In this document: positions 34,297 through 44,324 of the stretch, one piece after another | How the letters are laid out: the number at the start of each line of letters is the position of its first letter | How positions within the stretch are numbered: the first letter of the stretch is position 1 | Origin: Hasllibacter sp. MH4015 | Lineage (GTDB): Bacteria > Pseudomonadota > Alphaproteobacteria > Rhodobacterales > Rhodobacteraceae | Assembly: GCF_020177575.1 (NCBI RefSeq) | Contig: NZ_JAHTBK010000001.1 | Location: 434,001-498,000 of the forward strand | Reading direction: 5' to 3' | DNA length: 64,000 nucleotides | The notes under the pieces: model-generated | What the model was told of the DNA's origin: nothing | Databases searched by the model: none | Seen by the model: only the letters and a program-made list of their open reading frames with translations | Program-made: the position numbers and the translations under genes

Positions 34297-35523
34297 CTAT
34301 TCCGCAGCCTCGCGGTGCCGTGCGGGTCGGTCCTGCATGTAATCGCGGGTCAGCGGCACGGCCTCCTGCCGGCGGGCCATCTGGAACTGGAACACGCATT
34401 GGCGGTTGTGGCGGAACGTGGTTTCCGCCGCTTTCAGGTAGTACCGCCACATGCGGCAGAACCGGGCATCGTAAAGCGCCTCCGCCTCTGCCTGGCGCGC
34501 GGTGAAGCGGTCGTGCCAGTGGCGCAGAGTTTCGGCGTAGTGCAGGCGCCAGACCTCGATATCGGTGGGGTAGAGATCCTCCTTCTCCACCGCGGCTGAC
34601 ATTTCCGACAGCGACGGGCAATAGCCGCCGGGGAAGATGTATTTCTGGATCCAGGGCGACGTGTGGCCGGGCGGGTAGGCGCGCCCGATCGTGTGGATCA
34701 GCGCCACGCCATCGTCGGTCAGCCGGTCGCGCACATTGCGGAAATATTCGCGGTAATGGGGCACGCCCACATGCTCGAACATGCCGATGGATACGACGCG
34801 GTCGAACTGGCCCGTCACGTCCCGGTAATCCATCAGCTGGAAGCGCACCCGGTCGGACAGACCGGCGCGCACGGCCCGGTCGGTGGCGATGCGGTGCTGT
34901 TCCTCCGACAAGGTCACGCCAAGCACATGGACGTCGTAATCCTGCGCGAGCGTCAGGGCCATACCGCCCCAGCCGCAGCCGATCTCCAGCACCTCCATGT
35001 CCGGCTCCAACAGGAGCTTCTTGGCGATGTGGTGCTTCTTGGCCGCCTGCGCCTGGTCGAGCGTCATGGAGGGGTCGCGGAAATAGGCGCAGGAATATTG
35101 CCGGTCCTCGTCCAGGAAGAGGTCATAGAGATCGGAGGACAGGTCGTAATGGTGGGCCACGTTCTGCCGCGCCTTGTGGGCGGGGTTCCATTGGTCGAAG
35201 ACCCGGCGCGCGGTGTGGATGCGGGCCGAGATCGCCCGCCACCAGACATTGTCGGAGCGCGCCGCATTGGCGGTGGCAAGGGACAGGAACCCCTCCAAAT
35301 CATCCTGCGCGATGGTCAGGGTGCCGTCCATGTAGCCCTCGCCCACCGCCAGATCGGTGTTCAGGACAAGGCGGCGCGGCAGGGACGGGTCGTTCAGCGT
35401 CAGCTCAACGGGCGCGCGCGCGGCATCGCCATAGACCTTGCGGGTGCCGTCGGGAAAGGTGAGGGCCAGCGCGCCCCGCTGGACGAAATCCCGCAGCATT
35501 CGGTCAAGAATCCGGTCCCACAT
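34297..35523 (-). CDS. cfa: Cyclopropane-fatty-acyl-phospholipid synthase
   Basis: A 408-residue SAM-dependent enzyme that adds a methylene bridge across double bonds of membrane phospholipid acyl chains. The SAM loop EIGCGWGGMALTLA is near residue 180, followed by VHVLGVTLSEEQ, FDRVVSIGMFEHVG and the C-terminal ETLRHWHDRF and RMWRYYLKAAE signatures. The first 100 residues form the usual N-terminal lipid-binding domain. Length is normal for the family. Its stop lies 9 bp from that of the convergent HAD-like gene. Confidence 0.93.
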   Translation of the reverse strand: MWDRILDRMLRDFVQRGALALTFPDGTRKVYGDAARAPVELTLNDPSLPRRLVLNTDLAVGEGYMDGTLTIAQDDLEGFLSLATANAARSDNVWWRAISARIHTARRVFDQWNPAHKARQNVAHHYDLSSDLYDLFLDEDRQYSCAYFRDPSMTLDQAQAAKKHHIAKKLLLEPDMEVLEIGCGWGGMALTLAQDYDVHVLGVTLSEEQHRIATDRAVRAGLSDRVRFQLMDYRDVTGQFDRVVSIGMFEHVGVPHYREYFRNVRDRLTDDGVALIHTIGRAYPPGHTSPWIQKYIFPGGYCPSLSEMSAAVEKEDLYPTDIEVWRLHYAETLRHWHDRFTARQAEAEALYDARFCRMWRYYLKAAETTFRHNRQCVFQFQMARRQEAVPLTRDYMQDRPARHREAAE

Positions 35524-35645
35524 GGGCGGCCTCCTTCACGGGTCGACTTGATCAAACCATCAAGGATTATGCCGCAATCCCCGCGGCAAGGCAAAAGCGT
35601 GGGCCGTATCGGGCGTTTCTATCGGCAGAAAAAGGCCAAGGCGGC

Positions 35646-36782
35646 CTAGGGCAGGTAGTCGTTCGGATCGACCGCTTCGAACCCGCGCCGCACCTCGAAA
35701 TGCAGGAACGAGGGGTCGCCACCGCCCACCTGGGCCACGGTCTGGCCCCGGCTGACCCGGTCGCCGCGCGACACGGCGATGTTCTGGATATTGGCGTAGA
35801 CCGTCAGAAGCCCGTCGGCATGGCGCACGACCAGGATCGGGACCTGGTCGGTGTCCTGGGTGATCGCGGCGACGGTGCCATCGGCGGCGGCGCGCACGGG
35901 CGTTCCGGTGGAGGCGGAGATGTCGATCCCCTCGTTCCCGCCGGAGCCGTAGCCGCGCAGCACGGAGCCGTCGACGGGCCGGATCAGGCGGGCGGAGGAT
36001 TGCTGGGGAGCGGCGGCGGGCGCGGGCGCCGCGGCGGGGGTGGAGCCGGTCGCGGTGCCTTCCAGGGGCGGAAGGGCTGCCGTTTCAATCCCGTCGGGCA
36101 GCGGATTGGCGGCCGATGGCGGCAGGGGTGCCACGCTGTCGCCGGGCGCGGTGGCGGTGGGGGCCTGGGCGGTTTCGATCACGATGGGGATCAGCAGGTA
36201 CTGGCCTTCACGCACGGCCAGATCGGGGCCAAGCCCGTTCCATTCCGCCAAGCTGCGCACGGACACGCCGTAAAGGCGCGCCACGGAATAAGCGGTTTCC
36301 CCGCGCGAAATGCGATGGCGCACCGGTTCCACGCCGCCCGGCGTCTGGGGCGCGGTGCCGGTTGTGCCGCCGCGCGTCTCGGCCGCGTCGATGGCACCTT
36401 GCGCGATGGAGGCGATGTCGGTGCCGCCGCCCGGGGCGCCGCCATCCACGCGACGGGGCAGGGCCAACACCTCGCCCGCGCGCAATTCGTCACCGGCAGC
36501 GCGCCCGTTAAAGGTGGCAAGCTCTTCGGCCGTCAGGCCGATGCGGGCGGCGACATCGCCCACCGTATCGCCCCGGCGGGCCACAGCCACCTGGTAACTG
36601 TCATAGGAAATCAGGCCCCGGCTGTCGGGATCGGGGCGGTCGGCGATCACGGGTTCGCCGCGCGGCGCATTGGGGCGGAAATCGAAATCCCAATCGGCGG
36701 GCGCGCCCACGCAAGCAGCAAGGGCCAGGGGCGCCAGAAGCGACAGGCCGCGGGCGATAAAACTCGGAGCGTGGAGGGGCAT
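35646..36782 (-). CDS. nlpD: NlpD-like lipoprotein with LysM repeats and degenerate LytM domain
   Basis: A 378-residue outer-membrane lipoprotein. A lipobox (LALAAC) near residue 23 marks the lipidation site. Two LysM domains (QVAVARRGDTVGDVAARIGL and HRISRGETAYSVARLYGVS) bind peptidoglycan, followed by a Pro/Ala linker and a C-terminal M23/LytM domain. The zinc ligands are lost as in E. coli NlpD: GGNEGIDIS has Asn for the first His, and SFLHFEV lacks the first His of HxH. It should therefore activate an amidase rather than cut peptidoglycan. It lies downstream of surE and pcm on the same strand. Confidence 0.87.
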   Translation of the reverse strand: MPLHAPSFIARGLSLLAPLALAACVGAPADWDFDFRPNAPRGEPVIADRPDPDSRGLISYDSYQVAVARRGDTVGDVAARIGLTAEELATFNGRAAGDELRAGEVLALPRRVDGGAPGGGTDIASIAQGAIDAAETRGGTTGTAPQTPGGVEPVRHRISRGETAYSVARLYGVSVRSLAEWNGLGPDLAVREGQYLLIPIVIETAQAPTATAPGDSVAPLPPSAANPLPDGIETAALPPLEGTATGSTPAAAPAPAAAPQQSSARLIRPVDGSVLRGYGSGGNEGIDISASTGTPVRAAADGTVAAITQDTDQVPILVVRHADGLLTVYANIQNIAVSRGDRVSRGQTVAQVGGGDPSFLHFEVRRGFEAVDPNDYLP

Positions 36783-36938
36783 TGCGCTCGAACCTTCCTC
36801 AAGTCTGGGGCGTATCGCCCGCTTTTTTTCGCAGTTTACACCGGAAACGGGAATTTCGGAAGGGGGCGCGGACCGTTGCATGTGTGCGGGCGGCGGATTG
36901 CCACCGGGACGCCGCACGTGGTGTCGATGCGCGCCCGA

Positions 36939-37592
36939 TCAATCGCGGGCGATGCCCTCCATCAATGGCACGAAGCGCACCGGCATGATCTCTTCGTAAT
37001 CGAAGCCGGCGTCGTTGCGCGTGACCTTGATGAGCGATTGCACAGTGTCGGATTGGCCCACGGGCACGACCATCACGCCGCCGACCTTGAGCTGCTGCAT
37101 CAGCGGGCCTGGCGGATCCTCTGCGGCGGCGGTCACGAGAATACGGTCGAAGGGCCCCTGATCGGGCAGCCCGAAGGAGCCGTCGCGGGTCAGCACGGTG
37201 ACATTGACAAGGCCGAGCCGGGTGAACACGACCTCCGCCTCCCGCGTGAGGTTGCGATGGCGGTCGATGGTGTAGACGCGGCGGGCGAGCTGGCTGAGGA
37301 TCGCGGCTTGGTAGCCGGAGCCTGTCCCGATCTCCAGCACCGTGTCGCGGGGCTGCACGTCGAGCGCCTGGGTCATCAGCCCCACAACGGAGGGCTGGCT
37401 GATCGTCTGCCCCGAGGAAATCGGAAGCGGCATATCCTCGTAGGCGCGGGTGGCGAAATGGCCGCGCACGAAAGCGCCCCGGTCGGTTTTTTCCATGGCG
37501 GTCAACACGCGGCTGTCCATCACGCCCTTCTGGCGAAGCTGGAACAGGAATTGCATCTTCTGTTCCGGTGTGATGCCCGCCGGGTCGGTCAT
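36939..37592 (-). CDS. pcm: Protein-L-isoaspartate O-methyltransferase
   Basis: A 217-residue repair enzyme that methylates isoaspartyl residues in aged proteins. Family motifs: [29 protein letters not shown] (SAM loop), [10 protein letters not shown] and a C-terminal MVVPVGQSD. The ATG overlaps the surE stop by 4 bp (ATGA), so the two are co-translated. The order surE-pcm-nlpD matches the E. coli operon, except that rpoS, which follows there, is absent. Confidence 0.95.
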   Translation of the reverse strand: MTDPAGITPEQKMQFLFQLRQKGVMDSRVLTAMEKTDRGAFVRGHFATRAYEDMPLPISSGQTISQPSVVGLMTQALDVQPRDTVLEIGTGSGYQAAILSQLARRVYTIDRHRNLTREAEVVFTRLGLVNVTVLTRDGSFGLPDQGPFDRILVTAAAEDPPGPLMQQLKVGGVMVVPVGQSDTVQSLIKVTRNDAGFDYEEIMPVRFVPLMEGIARD

Positions 37593-38377
37593 TCCACTGC
37601 GGCTTTCAGCGCGGCAAGCTCCTCATGGGCGGTCAGGTCGGCATGCATCGGCGTGACGGAGATGTAGCCGTCGAGGTTGACGGTCGCGTCCGTATCAGCC
37701 CCCGAGGACACGTTTTGCGGCGCGCCCGTGACCCAAAGGAACTTACGCCCGTTGGGCGCGATATCCGCGCGCAGACCGAAGCCCGTATTGTTTTCCCGGA
37801 AGCCCTGGGCCACGGCGCGCGTCCCCTTCACCCCGGCGGCGGGGACGGGGGGGAAGTTGACGTTGTAGAAGGTCTTGTAAGGGTGGCGCGCGAAGGCACC
37901 CGGTGCGGCAAGGATCTTGCGCACGACATCGGCCCCGTGGGCGGCGGCGGCCTCGAACGGATCATCGAGGGAGATGTTGCCCGGCCCGTAATATTGCGAC
38001 AGCGCGATGGCTTTGTACCCTTGCAGGGCGCCTTCGATGGCGGCCCCGATGGTTCCGGAATAGAGCGTGTTCTCCGCGGAATTGTTGCCCTTGTTCACGC
38101 CCGACAAGATCAGGTCCGGCGGGTTGTCCTTGAGCACATCATGCAGGCCCGCAAGGACGCAATCGGCGGGCGAGCCCTCCGCGGCGAAGCGGCGCGGCCC
38201 GAATTCGGAGATCATCGTGGGATGGGTGTAGGAGATGCAATGGGCGACGCCCGATTGCTCGAACGCGGGCGCGACGATCCAGACATTCTCATCCCCCGCA
38301 AGATCGGCTGCGATGGCATGCAGAACCCGCAGGCCGGGGGCGTTGATGCCGTCGTCATTGGTGATGAGGATACGCAT
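37589..38377 (-). CDS. surE: 5'/3'-nucleotidase SurE
   Basis: A 262-residue metal-dependent phosphatase acting on nucleoside monophosphates. The metal-binding [11 protein letters not shown] motif is at the N-terminus, with Ser in APAFEQSG and Asn in LSGVNKGNN completing the site. The ATG at 38377 gives [10 protein letters not shown]; the longer upstream frame has no similarity. It overlaps pcm by 4 bp. Confidence 0.95.
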   Translation of the reverse strand: MRILITNDDGINAPGLRVLHAIAADLAGDENVWIVAPAFEQSGVAHCISYTHPTMISEFGPRRFAAEGSPADCVLAGLHDVLKDNPPDLILSGVNKGNNSAENTLYSGTIGAAIEGALQGYKAIALSQYYGPGNISLDDPFEAAAAHGADVVRKILAAPGAFARHPYKTFYNVNFPPVPAAGVKGTRAVAQGFRENNTGFGLRADIAPNGRKFLWVTGAPQNVSSGADTDATVNLDGYISVTPMHADLTAHEELAALKAAVE

Positions 38378-38444
38378 GGGCGCGGTGTAGCGCGGGGGCG
38401 TGGGGGCGGCAAGCGGTGGTGTGGGGCGGCTGGCGCGCGCCCGC

Positions 38445-39188
38445 TCAGAGCTTGCGCGCCAGGGCCAGCGAGACGAGGGCCGCCAGAAGCACCGCGCCGG
38501 TCGCCGCACCCCATGCAAAGCCGGAGGGCCAGTTGGCGAAGGCGATACCGATCGCGGCCCACGCCGCGGCGGCGGGGTAGGTCGGTGTCCAGTGCCGCAA
38601 CGTGATCGCCGCGGCGGTCAGCACCGCGAGGGGCAGGGCGATCCAGCTGGCAAGCTCCGCCGATGCGAGACCGTAACCGGCGGCCAAATTCGTCAGCGAC
38701 ACGAAGGACGCCGCCGTCAGCCAGCCCGCGTAGAGGCCGAGCGGCCAGCGCGCCCACCCCCGCTCCACCACCGGGGCCTTGGCCATCGCAACCAGCGCGG
38801 TGACAAGCATCACGAGGATCAGGATCGTGGCCCAGACGGGGGAGGCGTTGGCAACGGGTATCCAGGCCGCCCCTACAGCAAGCGACGCGAATGCCCAGGG
38901 CCGGTGCGGCGCCCACCGCGCGTCGTCCGCACGCTGGAACAGGCCGTAGCCGGTCGACGCGATCAGCCAGACATAGATCACGCCCCAAATGGAAAAGGCC
39001 CAACCGGCGGGCTGGATCGGCGGAGTATCGACGGGGACCGGGAACTGCCCCGGTTCGAACCCGGAAAACGGGTTTGCGAAGAAGGGGACGATGGCGAAGG
39101 CGACGGCCGCGACAAGGCACAAGATGGCCCAAAGGCGCGCGCGGTCGCGTTCGGCATCGGTTTGCGGAGGAACGTGCATGTAGGTCAT
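38445..39188 (-). CDS. TspO/MBR-related integral membrane protein
   Basis: A 247-residue protein with seven or so hydrophobic segments and a Trp-rich pattern. [18 protein letters not shown] and [19 protein letters not shown] recall the TspO-like COG3476 group, which is longer than classical TspO (about 160 residues) and has no assigned ligand. The ATG at 39188 gives [14 protein letters not shown]. It sits between surE and serS on the same strand, separated from serS by a stem-loop. Confidence 0.7.
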   Translation of the reverse strand: MTYMHVPPQTDAERDRARLWAILCLVAAVAFAIVPFFANPFSGFEPGQFPVPVDTPPIQPAGWAFSIWGVIYVWLIASTGYGLFQRADDARWAPHRPWAFASLAVGAAWIPVANASPVWATILILVMLVTALVAMAKAPVVERGWARWPLGLYAGWLTAASFVSLTNLAAGYGLASAELASWIALPLAVLTAAAITLRHWTPTYPAAAAWAAIGIAFANWPSGFAWGAATGAVLLAALVSLALARKL

Positions 39189-39250
39189 GGCGTGTGAACG
39201 CTGCAATGCGGCGATGGGTTCCCCTGCATGGTCGGATCGAGTGGGGCGGG

Positions 39251-39266
39251 GGCGCAGGGTTGCGCC
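39251..39266 (-). terminator. Stem-loop after serS
   Basis: GGCGCA and TGCGCC form a 6-bp stem around a 4-base loop, 12 bases after the serS stop when read on the minus strand. No T-tract follows, so its termination efficiency is uncertain. Confidence 0.3.
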
Positions 39267-39277
39267 TCCCGGGGGCG

Positions 39278-40570
39278 TTACGCCCAGGTGCCGTCCGGCG
39301 CGATCCGGGTCTTGCCGCCGAGATAGGAGTGCAGCGCGTCGGGCAGGGTGACGGAGCCGTCCGCCTCCTGCCCGTTTTCCAGCACCGCGATCAGGCAGCG
39401 ACCCACGGCGAGGCCGGAGCCGTTGAGCGTGTGGACGAATTCGGGCTTGCCGCCGCCTTCGGGCTTGAAGCGCGCATTCATCCGCCGCGCCTGGAAATCC
39501 CCGCAGGTGGAGACGGAGGAGATCTCCCGATAGGTGTTCTGACCGGGCAACCATGCCTCGATATCGTAGGTGCGCCGCGCGCCGAAACCCATGTCGCCGG
39601 TGCAGAGGACAACCGTCCGGTAGGGAATGTTCAGCCGATCCAGGATACCCTCGGCACATCCCAGCATACGCTGTTGTTCCGCGTCGCTTTTCTCCGGGTG
39701 GGTGACGGAGACCATCTCCACCTTTTCGAACTGGTGCTGGCGCAGCATACCCGCCGTGTCGCGGCCTGCGGAGCCGGCCTCGGACCGGAAACAGAGGGAA
39801 TGGGCGGTATAGCGGCGGGGCAGGTAATCGTGGCTGATCGTATGGCCCGCGACGATGTTGGTCAGGCTGACTTCGGAGGTCGGGATGAGCCACCATCCGT
39901 TGGTCGTCTCGTAGCTGTCCTCCCCGAATTTCGGCAATTGGCCGGTGCCGTACATCGTCTCGTTCCGGACAAGAACGGGGGCGTTCACTTCGGTCAGGCC
40001 GTTCTCAAGGGTGTGGACATCGAGCATGAATTGCGACAGCGCGCGATGGAGGCGGGCGACGGCGCCAGACAGCAGAACGAAGCGGCTGCCAGAGAGTTTG
40101 GCCGCCGTCTCGAAATCCATGCCGGGTTTGACGGCGGGGATGTCGAAATGCTCAACCGGCGTGAAGTCGAAGTCACGGGGCGTGCCCCGGCGGTGGAGTT
40201 CGACATTGTCGTCTTCGTCCGCGCCCACGGGAACGTCGTCGTAGGGCAGGTTCGGAATGGCCTCCAGAATGGTCGTCAGCTCAGCGTCCCTGGCTTTCGC
40301 TTCCTCCTCCAGGCGGGCGATTTCGTCTTTCTTTTCAGAGACGAGCGCGCGGAGGCGTTCGAATTCGGCCTCGTCGCCACTGGCCTTGGCTTTGCCCACG
40401 TCCTTGGACGCAGCATTGCGGTCGGCCTGGGCGGTCTCAGCGGCGGTGATGGCGGCACGGCGCGCCTCGTCAATGGCGAGGATCGCGGCGGATTGGGCGG
40501 AGAGACCACGGCGCGAGAGGCCTTCGTCGAAGGCGGCGGGGTTGTCGCGGATCATGCGGATGTCGTGCAT
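39278..40570 (-). CDS. serS: Seryl-tRNA synthetase
   Basis: A 430-residue class II synthetase. The N-terminal coiled-coil arm that grips the long variable arm of tRNA(Ser) spans about residues 25-100. Motif 2 is [15 protein letters not shown] and motif 3 lies in [17 protein letters not shown]. The ATG at 40570 gives [17 protein letters not shown], the family N-terminus. Confidence 0.97.
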   Translation of the reverse strand: MHDIRMIRDNPAAFDEGLSRRGLSAQSAAILAIDEARRAAITAAETAQADRNAASKDVGKAKASGDEAEFERLRALVSEKKDEIARLEEEAKARDAELTTILEAIPNLPYDDVPVGADEDDNVELHRRGTPRDFDFTPVEHFDIPAVKPGMDFETAAKLSGSRFVLLSGAVARLHRALSQFMLDVHTLENGLTEVNAPVLVRNETMYGTGQLPKFGEDSYETTNGWWLIPTSEVSLTNIVAGHTISHDYLPRRYTAHSLCFRSEAGSAGRDTAGMLRQHQFEKVEMVSVTHPEKSDAEQQRMLGCAEGILDRLNIPYRTVVLCTGDMGFGARRTYDIEAWLPGQNTYREISSVSTCGDFQARRMNARFKPEGGGKPEFVHTLNGSGLAVGRCLIAVLENGQEADGSVTLPDALHSYLGGKTRIAPDGTWA

Positions 40571-40760
40571 GGGTCTGGCCCTCCTTGGGATCGTGTGGCG
40601 CGGGTATGCCAGAGGGGGGAGGGCGGGAAAAGAGGGCGTTTGCGGGATGCGCAGGGGGTGCACTCCTGAGGCTCACGCGATTTGGGGCGGTTAGGCCGGG
40701 TTGGGGCGGGTTAACAGCGGGCTTGCCCGTCCCGCCATCGACGGGCCGTCCGATGGCCTG

Positions 40761-40865
40761 TCGATTTGGTTGGGCTTGGTGCGTCCTTCGTTGGTTGGGG
40801 GGGCTTGGCTGGGATAAAGTGCTCCGAACCAGCGTCGGATGACAGTCCCCGGCCCACCCGCGGCG
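40761..40865. repeat. Structured dispersed repeat, copy 1
   Basis: This copy shares TCGATTTGGTTGGGCTTGGT and, exactly 51 bases after GATTTGG, ATAAAGTG with the two copies at 49.5-49.8 kb. It lies in the 470-bp interval 40571-41041 between serS and yajC, which otherwise holds only GC-rich sequence without a supported gene. Confidence 0.6.
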
Positions 40866-41041
40866 GGGCTTCTGTGCCACGCTCCGGGACAAGTCCCGCC
40901 CCACGTCTTGCACCCCGCCGCGCCCGCGCCCATTTGACCCCCAGCACCCGTTGCACTCCGCCCACCGCACCCTTAGGGTGCCGCAACTTTTCAACAGGGC
41001 TGCCCGGCACGGGTGGCGTCACCACATAAAGGACCCCGCCC

Positions 41042-41323
41042 ATGGAAGCCTTCGGCCAGGTTATTCCGCTGATCCTGATCCTCGTGATCATGTATTTCTT
41101 CCTGATCCGCCCCCAGCAAAAGAAGGTGAAGGAGCATCAGGCGATGGTGGAGGCGTTGCGCCGCGGCGACGAGGTGGTCACGCAAGGCGGGCTGATCGGC
41201 AAGATCTCCAAGGTCAAGGACGACACCGAGGTGGAGGTCGAGCTGGCCAAGGACATCAAGGTGCGCGTGTTGCGCCCGACGATTGCGCAGGTCCGGTCCA
41301 AGACCGAACCGGCGAATGATTGA
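41042..41323 (+). CDS. yajC: Sec translocase accessory subunit YajC
   Basis: A 93-residue protein with one N-terminal transmembrane helix (VIPLILILVIMYFFLIRP) followed by the conserved QQKKVKEHQAMVEALRRGDEVVTQGGLIG. YajC associates with SecDF and YidC at the translocon. AAAGGACC lies upstream of the ATG. secD begins 132 bp downstream after a pair of repeated hairpins. Confidence 0.93.
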   Translation: MEAFGQVIPLILILVIMYFFLIRPQQKKVKEHQAMVEALRRGDEVVTQGGLIGKISKVKDDTEVEVELAKDIKVRVLRPTIAQVRSKTEPAND

Positions 41324-41368
41324 TTGACGCTTCGGGCGCCACGATCGGCGCCTGGGGCATTGCGATTG

Positions 41369-41414
41369 ACGCGCACCTTTGGTGCGACAAACAACGCGCA
41401 CCTTTGGTGCGACA
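41369..41414 (+). repeat. Two 21-bp direct repeats, each a hairpin, before secD
   Basis: ACGCGCACCTTTGGTGCGACA occurs at 41369-41389 and 41394-41414, identical, period 25. Each contains CGCACC-TTT-GGTGCG, a 6-bp stem with a 3-base loop. They lie in the yajC-secD interval, 42 bp before the secD start. Confidence 0.75.
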
Positions 41415-41455
41415 TCCGAACCTGACTGACTTCCCCCGCCCGAGGCGTATCCGAC

Positions 41456-43123
41456 ATGTTGCAAATCCCGCTCTGGAACCGGTTGATGATCCTCTTCCTG
41501 ATCGTCCTGGGCCTCAGCTTCGCGATGCCGAATTTCTTCTACGAGCGGGTGGAGCGGCACAATGATGCCGTGGCCACGATGGAGCGCGACGGGATCGAGA
41601 CCGACGAATTGCTGGCGGAGGAGGCGTTGTGGCCATCCTACCTGCCCGCGACGTTGGTGAACCTGGGCCTTGACCTGCGGGGCGGCGCGCATCTGCTGGC
41701 CGAGGTGCGCGTCGAGGACGTCTACGTGGCGCGGATGGATGCGTTGTGGCCGGAAGTGCGGGACGCATTGCGCGATGTGCGTGCGGAGGTGGGCACGATC
41801 CGCCGGATCGACGCGGCCCCCGGCAATCTGCAGGTCCGTATCAGTCAGCCCGAGGGGATGGCCCAAGCCGTCGCTGCCGTGCGCGCCCTGTCGCAGCCGG
41901 TCGTCAGCCTGACCGGGTTGGCCGAACAGACGCTGGACGTTGTGGGCAATGGCGATGTGTTGACGATTGCCCTTTCGGAGGCCGAGCAGGCGGCCACCAA
42001 TGACCGGACCATGCAGCAAAGCATCGAGATCGTGCGCCGCCGCGTCGATGAGGCCGGCACGCGGGAGCCGACGATCCAGCGCCAGGGTGCGGACCGTATC
42101 CTGATCCAGGTGCCGGGCATCGGGTCGGCGCAGGAATTGAAGGACCTGATCGGCACGACCGCGCGCCTGACCTTCCACCCGGTCGTGGGCCGCGCGGGAA
42201 GCATGGACGAGGATGTGGATGCCCGCCAGATCGTGCTGCCGGACCTCAACGATCCCAACACGTTCTACATCCTGGAAGAAACGCCGGTGGTGACGGGGGA
42301 CGATTTGGTGGACAGCCAGCCATCCTTCGATGGCAATTCCGGCATTCCGGTCGTCACGTTCCGGTTCAACCCCACCGGCGCGCGCGCCTTTGGGGAATAC
42401 ACCGCGGCCAATGTGGGCGCGCCTTTCGCCATCGTGCTGGACGAGGAAGTGATCAGCGCCCCGGTGATCCGGCAGGCGATCACCGGGGGGTCTGGGCAGA
42501 TCTCGGGCGAATTCACGGTGGAATCCTCCACCGAACTGGCGATCCTGCTGCGGGCGGGCGCGTTGCCGGCGGAGATGACATTCCTGGAAGAGCGCACGAT
42601 CGGGCCGGAACTGGGCGCGGATTCCATCGAGGCGGGGCAGATCGCGGCCATGGTGGCCTTCGCCGCCGTCCTGATCTTCATGGTCGCAAGCTACGGGTTG
42701 TTCGGGGTCTTCGCCTCCATCGCGCTGGTGCTCAATGTGGGGCTGATCTTTGGCGTCCTGTCGTTGATCGGGGCCACGCTGACCCTGCCCGGTATCGCGG
42801 GGATCGTGTTGACCATCGGTATGGCGGTGGATGCCAACGTGCTGGTGTTCGAGCGTATCCGGGAGGAGCTGAAGACGGCCAAAGGCCCGGCTCGCGCCAT
42901 CGAATTGGGCTATGAACGGGCGCTTTCGGCCATCATCGACGCCAATATCACCACGTTCATCATCGCCACGATCCTGTTCGTGCTCGGCTCCGGCCCGGTG
43001 CGCGGCTTCTCCGTCACGCTGGGGATCGGCATCGTCACCTCGGTCTTCACGGCCATCTACGTCACGCGCCTGCTGCTCATCATCTGGTTCGAGCGCCGCC
43101 GCCCCAAAACGATCGAGGTATGA
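41456..43123 (+). CDS. secD: Protein translocase subunit SecD
   Basis: A 555-residue RND-like membrane protein that uses proton flow to complete Sec-dependent export. The N-terminal helix is near residues 5-22, followed by a large periplasmic domain with LDLRGGAHLLAEV and the P1 head. Six helices near the C-terminus include IGPELGADSIEAGQIAAM and the ILTIGMAVDANVLVFERIREE signature with the conserved Asp. It is followed directly by secF (4 bp apart). Confidence 0.96.
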   Translation: MLQIPLWNRLMILFLIVLGLSFAMPNFFYERVERHNDAVATMERDGIETDELLAEEALWPSYLPATLVNLGLDLRGGAHLLAEVRVEDVYVARMDALWPEVRDALRDVRAEVGTIRRIDAAPGNLQVRISQPEGMAQAVAAVRALSQPVVSLTGLAEQTLDVVGNGDVLTIALSEAEQAATNDRTMQQSIEIVRRRVDEAGTREPTIQRQGADRILIQVPGIGSAQELKDLIGTTARLTFHPVVGRAGSMDEDVDARQIVLPDLNDPNTFYILEETPVVTGDDLVDSQPSFDGNSGIPVVTFRFNPTGARAFGEYTAANVGAPFAIVLDEEVISAPVIRQAITGGSGQISGEFTVESSTELAILLRAGALPAEMTFLEERTIGPELGADSIEAGQIAAMVAFAAVLIFMVASYGLFGVFASIALVLNVGLIFGVLSLIGATLTLPGIAGIVLTIGMAVDANVLVFERIREELKTAKGPARAIELGYERALSAIIDANITTFIIATILFVLGSGPVRGFSVTLGIGIVTSVFTAIYVTRLLLIIWFERRRPKTIEV

Positions 43124-43127
43124 GCCC

Positions 43128-44324
43128 ATGAGACTCCGTCTGGTCCCACAGGAAACGAACTTCGATTTCTTCAAATACGCCCGCGCGACCTTCGGTGCCT
43201 CGATCGTGGCCGTGATCGCGTCGCTGGCGATCTGGCTGTCGGTGGGCCTGAATTTCGGCATCGACTTCTTGGGCGGCACGACGATCCGCACCGATGCGAC
43301 GGTCGAGGTCGATGTGGCCGAGTACCGCGCGGCGCTGGACGAGCTGGATCTTGGTGATGTCGTGATCTCCCGCGTGTTCGACCCGAATTTCGACGAGGAT
43401 CAGTTTGTCGTCACTGTCCGCATCCAGGCGCAGGAGGGGGTTGAGGCGGTCACCAGCGACACAATTCGCGATATTGAGGAAGCATTGGGCTCTGCGATGG
43501 GCGGGCCGCTTACGATGCGGTTTCGTGGCGCAGGTCTGACCACCGCCGGAGTAATGGAGGCGATTGCGTCGCTTTCTTTGGACGCAACGCCCAGCGAGAA
43601 TGGTGTCGGGTTCTCCCTGCCGGAAGGACTACCGTTGGGAACCATCGCGAGTGTCGACGAGGCGGTCGGTAGCGCATTTCCCGCGTTGGAAGGCTCCACC
43701 TTCACCTATGAGCGCATCGCATTCCCCAGCGTCGAATCCGTTGGGCCCAAGGTTTCGGGTGAGTTGATCCAGACGGCGATCATCGCGGTTCTGGCCTCGC
43801 TCGGGGCGATCCTGATCTATATCTGGCTGCGGTTTGAATGGCAGTTTTCGGTGGGTGCGGTCGCGGCCCTGATCCATGACGTGATCCTGACCATCGGCGT
43901 CTTCAGCCTGTTCCAGATCCGGTTCGACCTGGCCACGATCGCGGCACTGCTGACCATCGTGGGCTATTCGATCAACGACACGGTGGTGATCTTCGACCGT
44001 CTGCGCGAGAACCTCATCAAGTACAAGCAGCGTGCGTTGCGCGACGTGATGAACCTCAGCGCCAACGAGACGCTCAGCCGGACCTTGATGACCTCCGGCA
44101 CCACTTTGATCGCCCTAATCGCGCTGATCGTTCTGGGCGGTGACGTGATCCGGGGCTTCGTCTTCGCGATTGCGTGGGGTGTGATCGTGGGCACCTATTC
44201 GTCGATCTACGTGGCCAAGAACGTGGTCCTGATGATCGGGGTGAAGCGCGATTGGTCCAAGCCGTCGGACGGCGGCGGCGCGGGTGGCCCCGGCGGCACG
44301 CAATTCGCCAACGTGGATGCCTGA
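43128..44324 (+). CDS. secF: Protein translocase subunit SecF
   Basis: A 398-residue partner of SecD; the ATG at 43128 gives MRLRLVPQETNFDFFKY. The N-terminal helix precedes NFGIDFLGGTTIR, and the C-terminal helices carry VGYSINDTVVIFDRLREN, the SecF signature. It is longer than E. coli SecF (about 323 residues) because the periplasmic domain carries an insertion around residues 105-195. Its stop overlaps the start of the next permease gene by 8 bp. Confidence 0.96.
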   Translation: MRLRLVPQETNFDFFKYARATFGASIVAVIASLAIWLSVGLNFGIDFLGGTTIRTDATVEVDVAEYRAALDELDLGDVVISRVFDPNFDEDQFVVTVRIQAQEGVEAVTSDTIRDIEEALGSAMGGPLTMRFRGAGLTTAGVMEAIASLSLDATPSENGVGFSLPEGLPLGTIASVDEAVGSAFPALEGSTFTYERIAFPSVESVGPKVSGELIQTAIIAVLASLGAILIYIWLRFEWQFSVGAVAALIHDVILTIGVFSLFQIRFDLATIAALLTIVGYSINDTVVIFDRLRENLIKYKQRALRDVMNLSANETLSRTLMTSGTTLIALIALIVLGGDVIRGFVFAIAWGVIVGTYSSIYVAKNVVLMIGVKRDWSKPSDGGGAGGPGGTQFANVDA

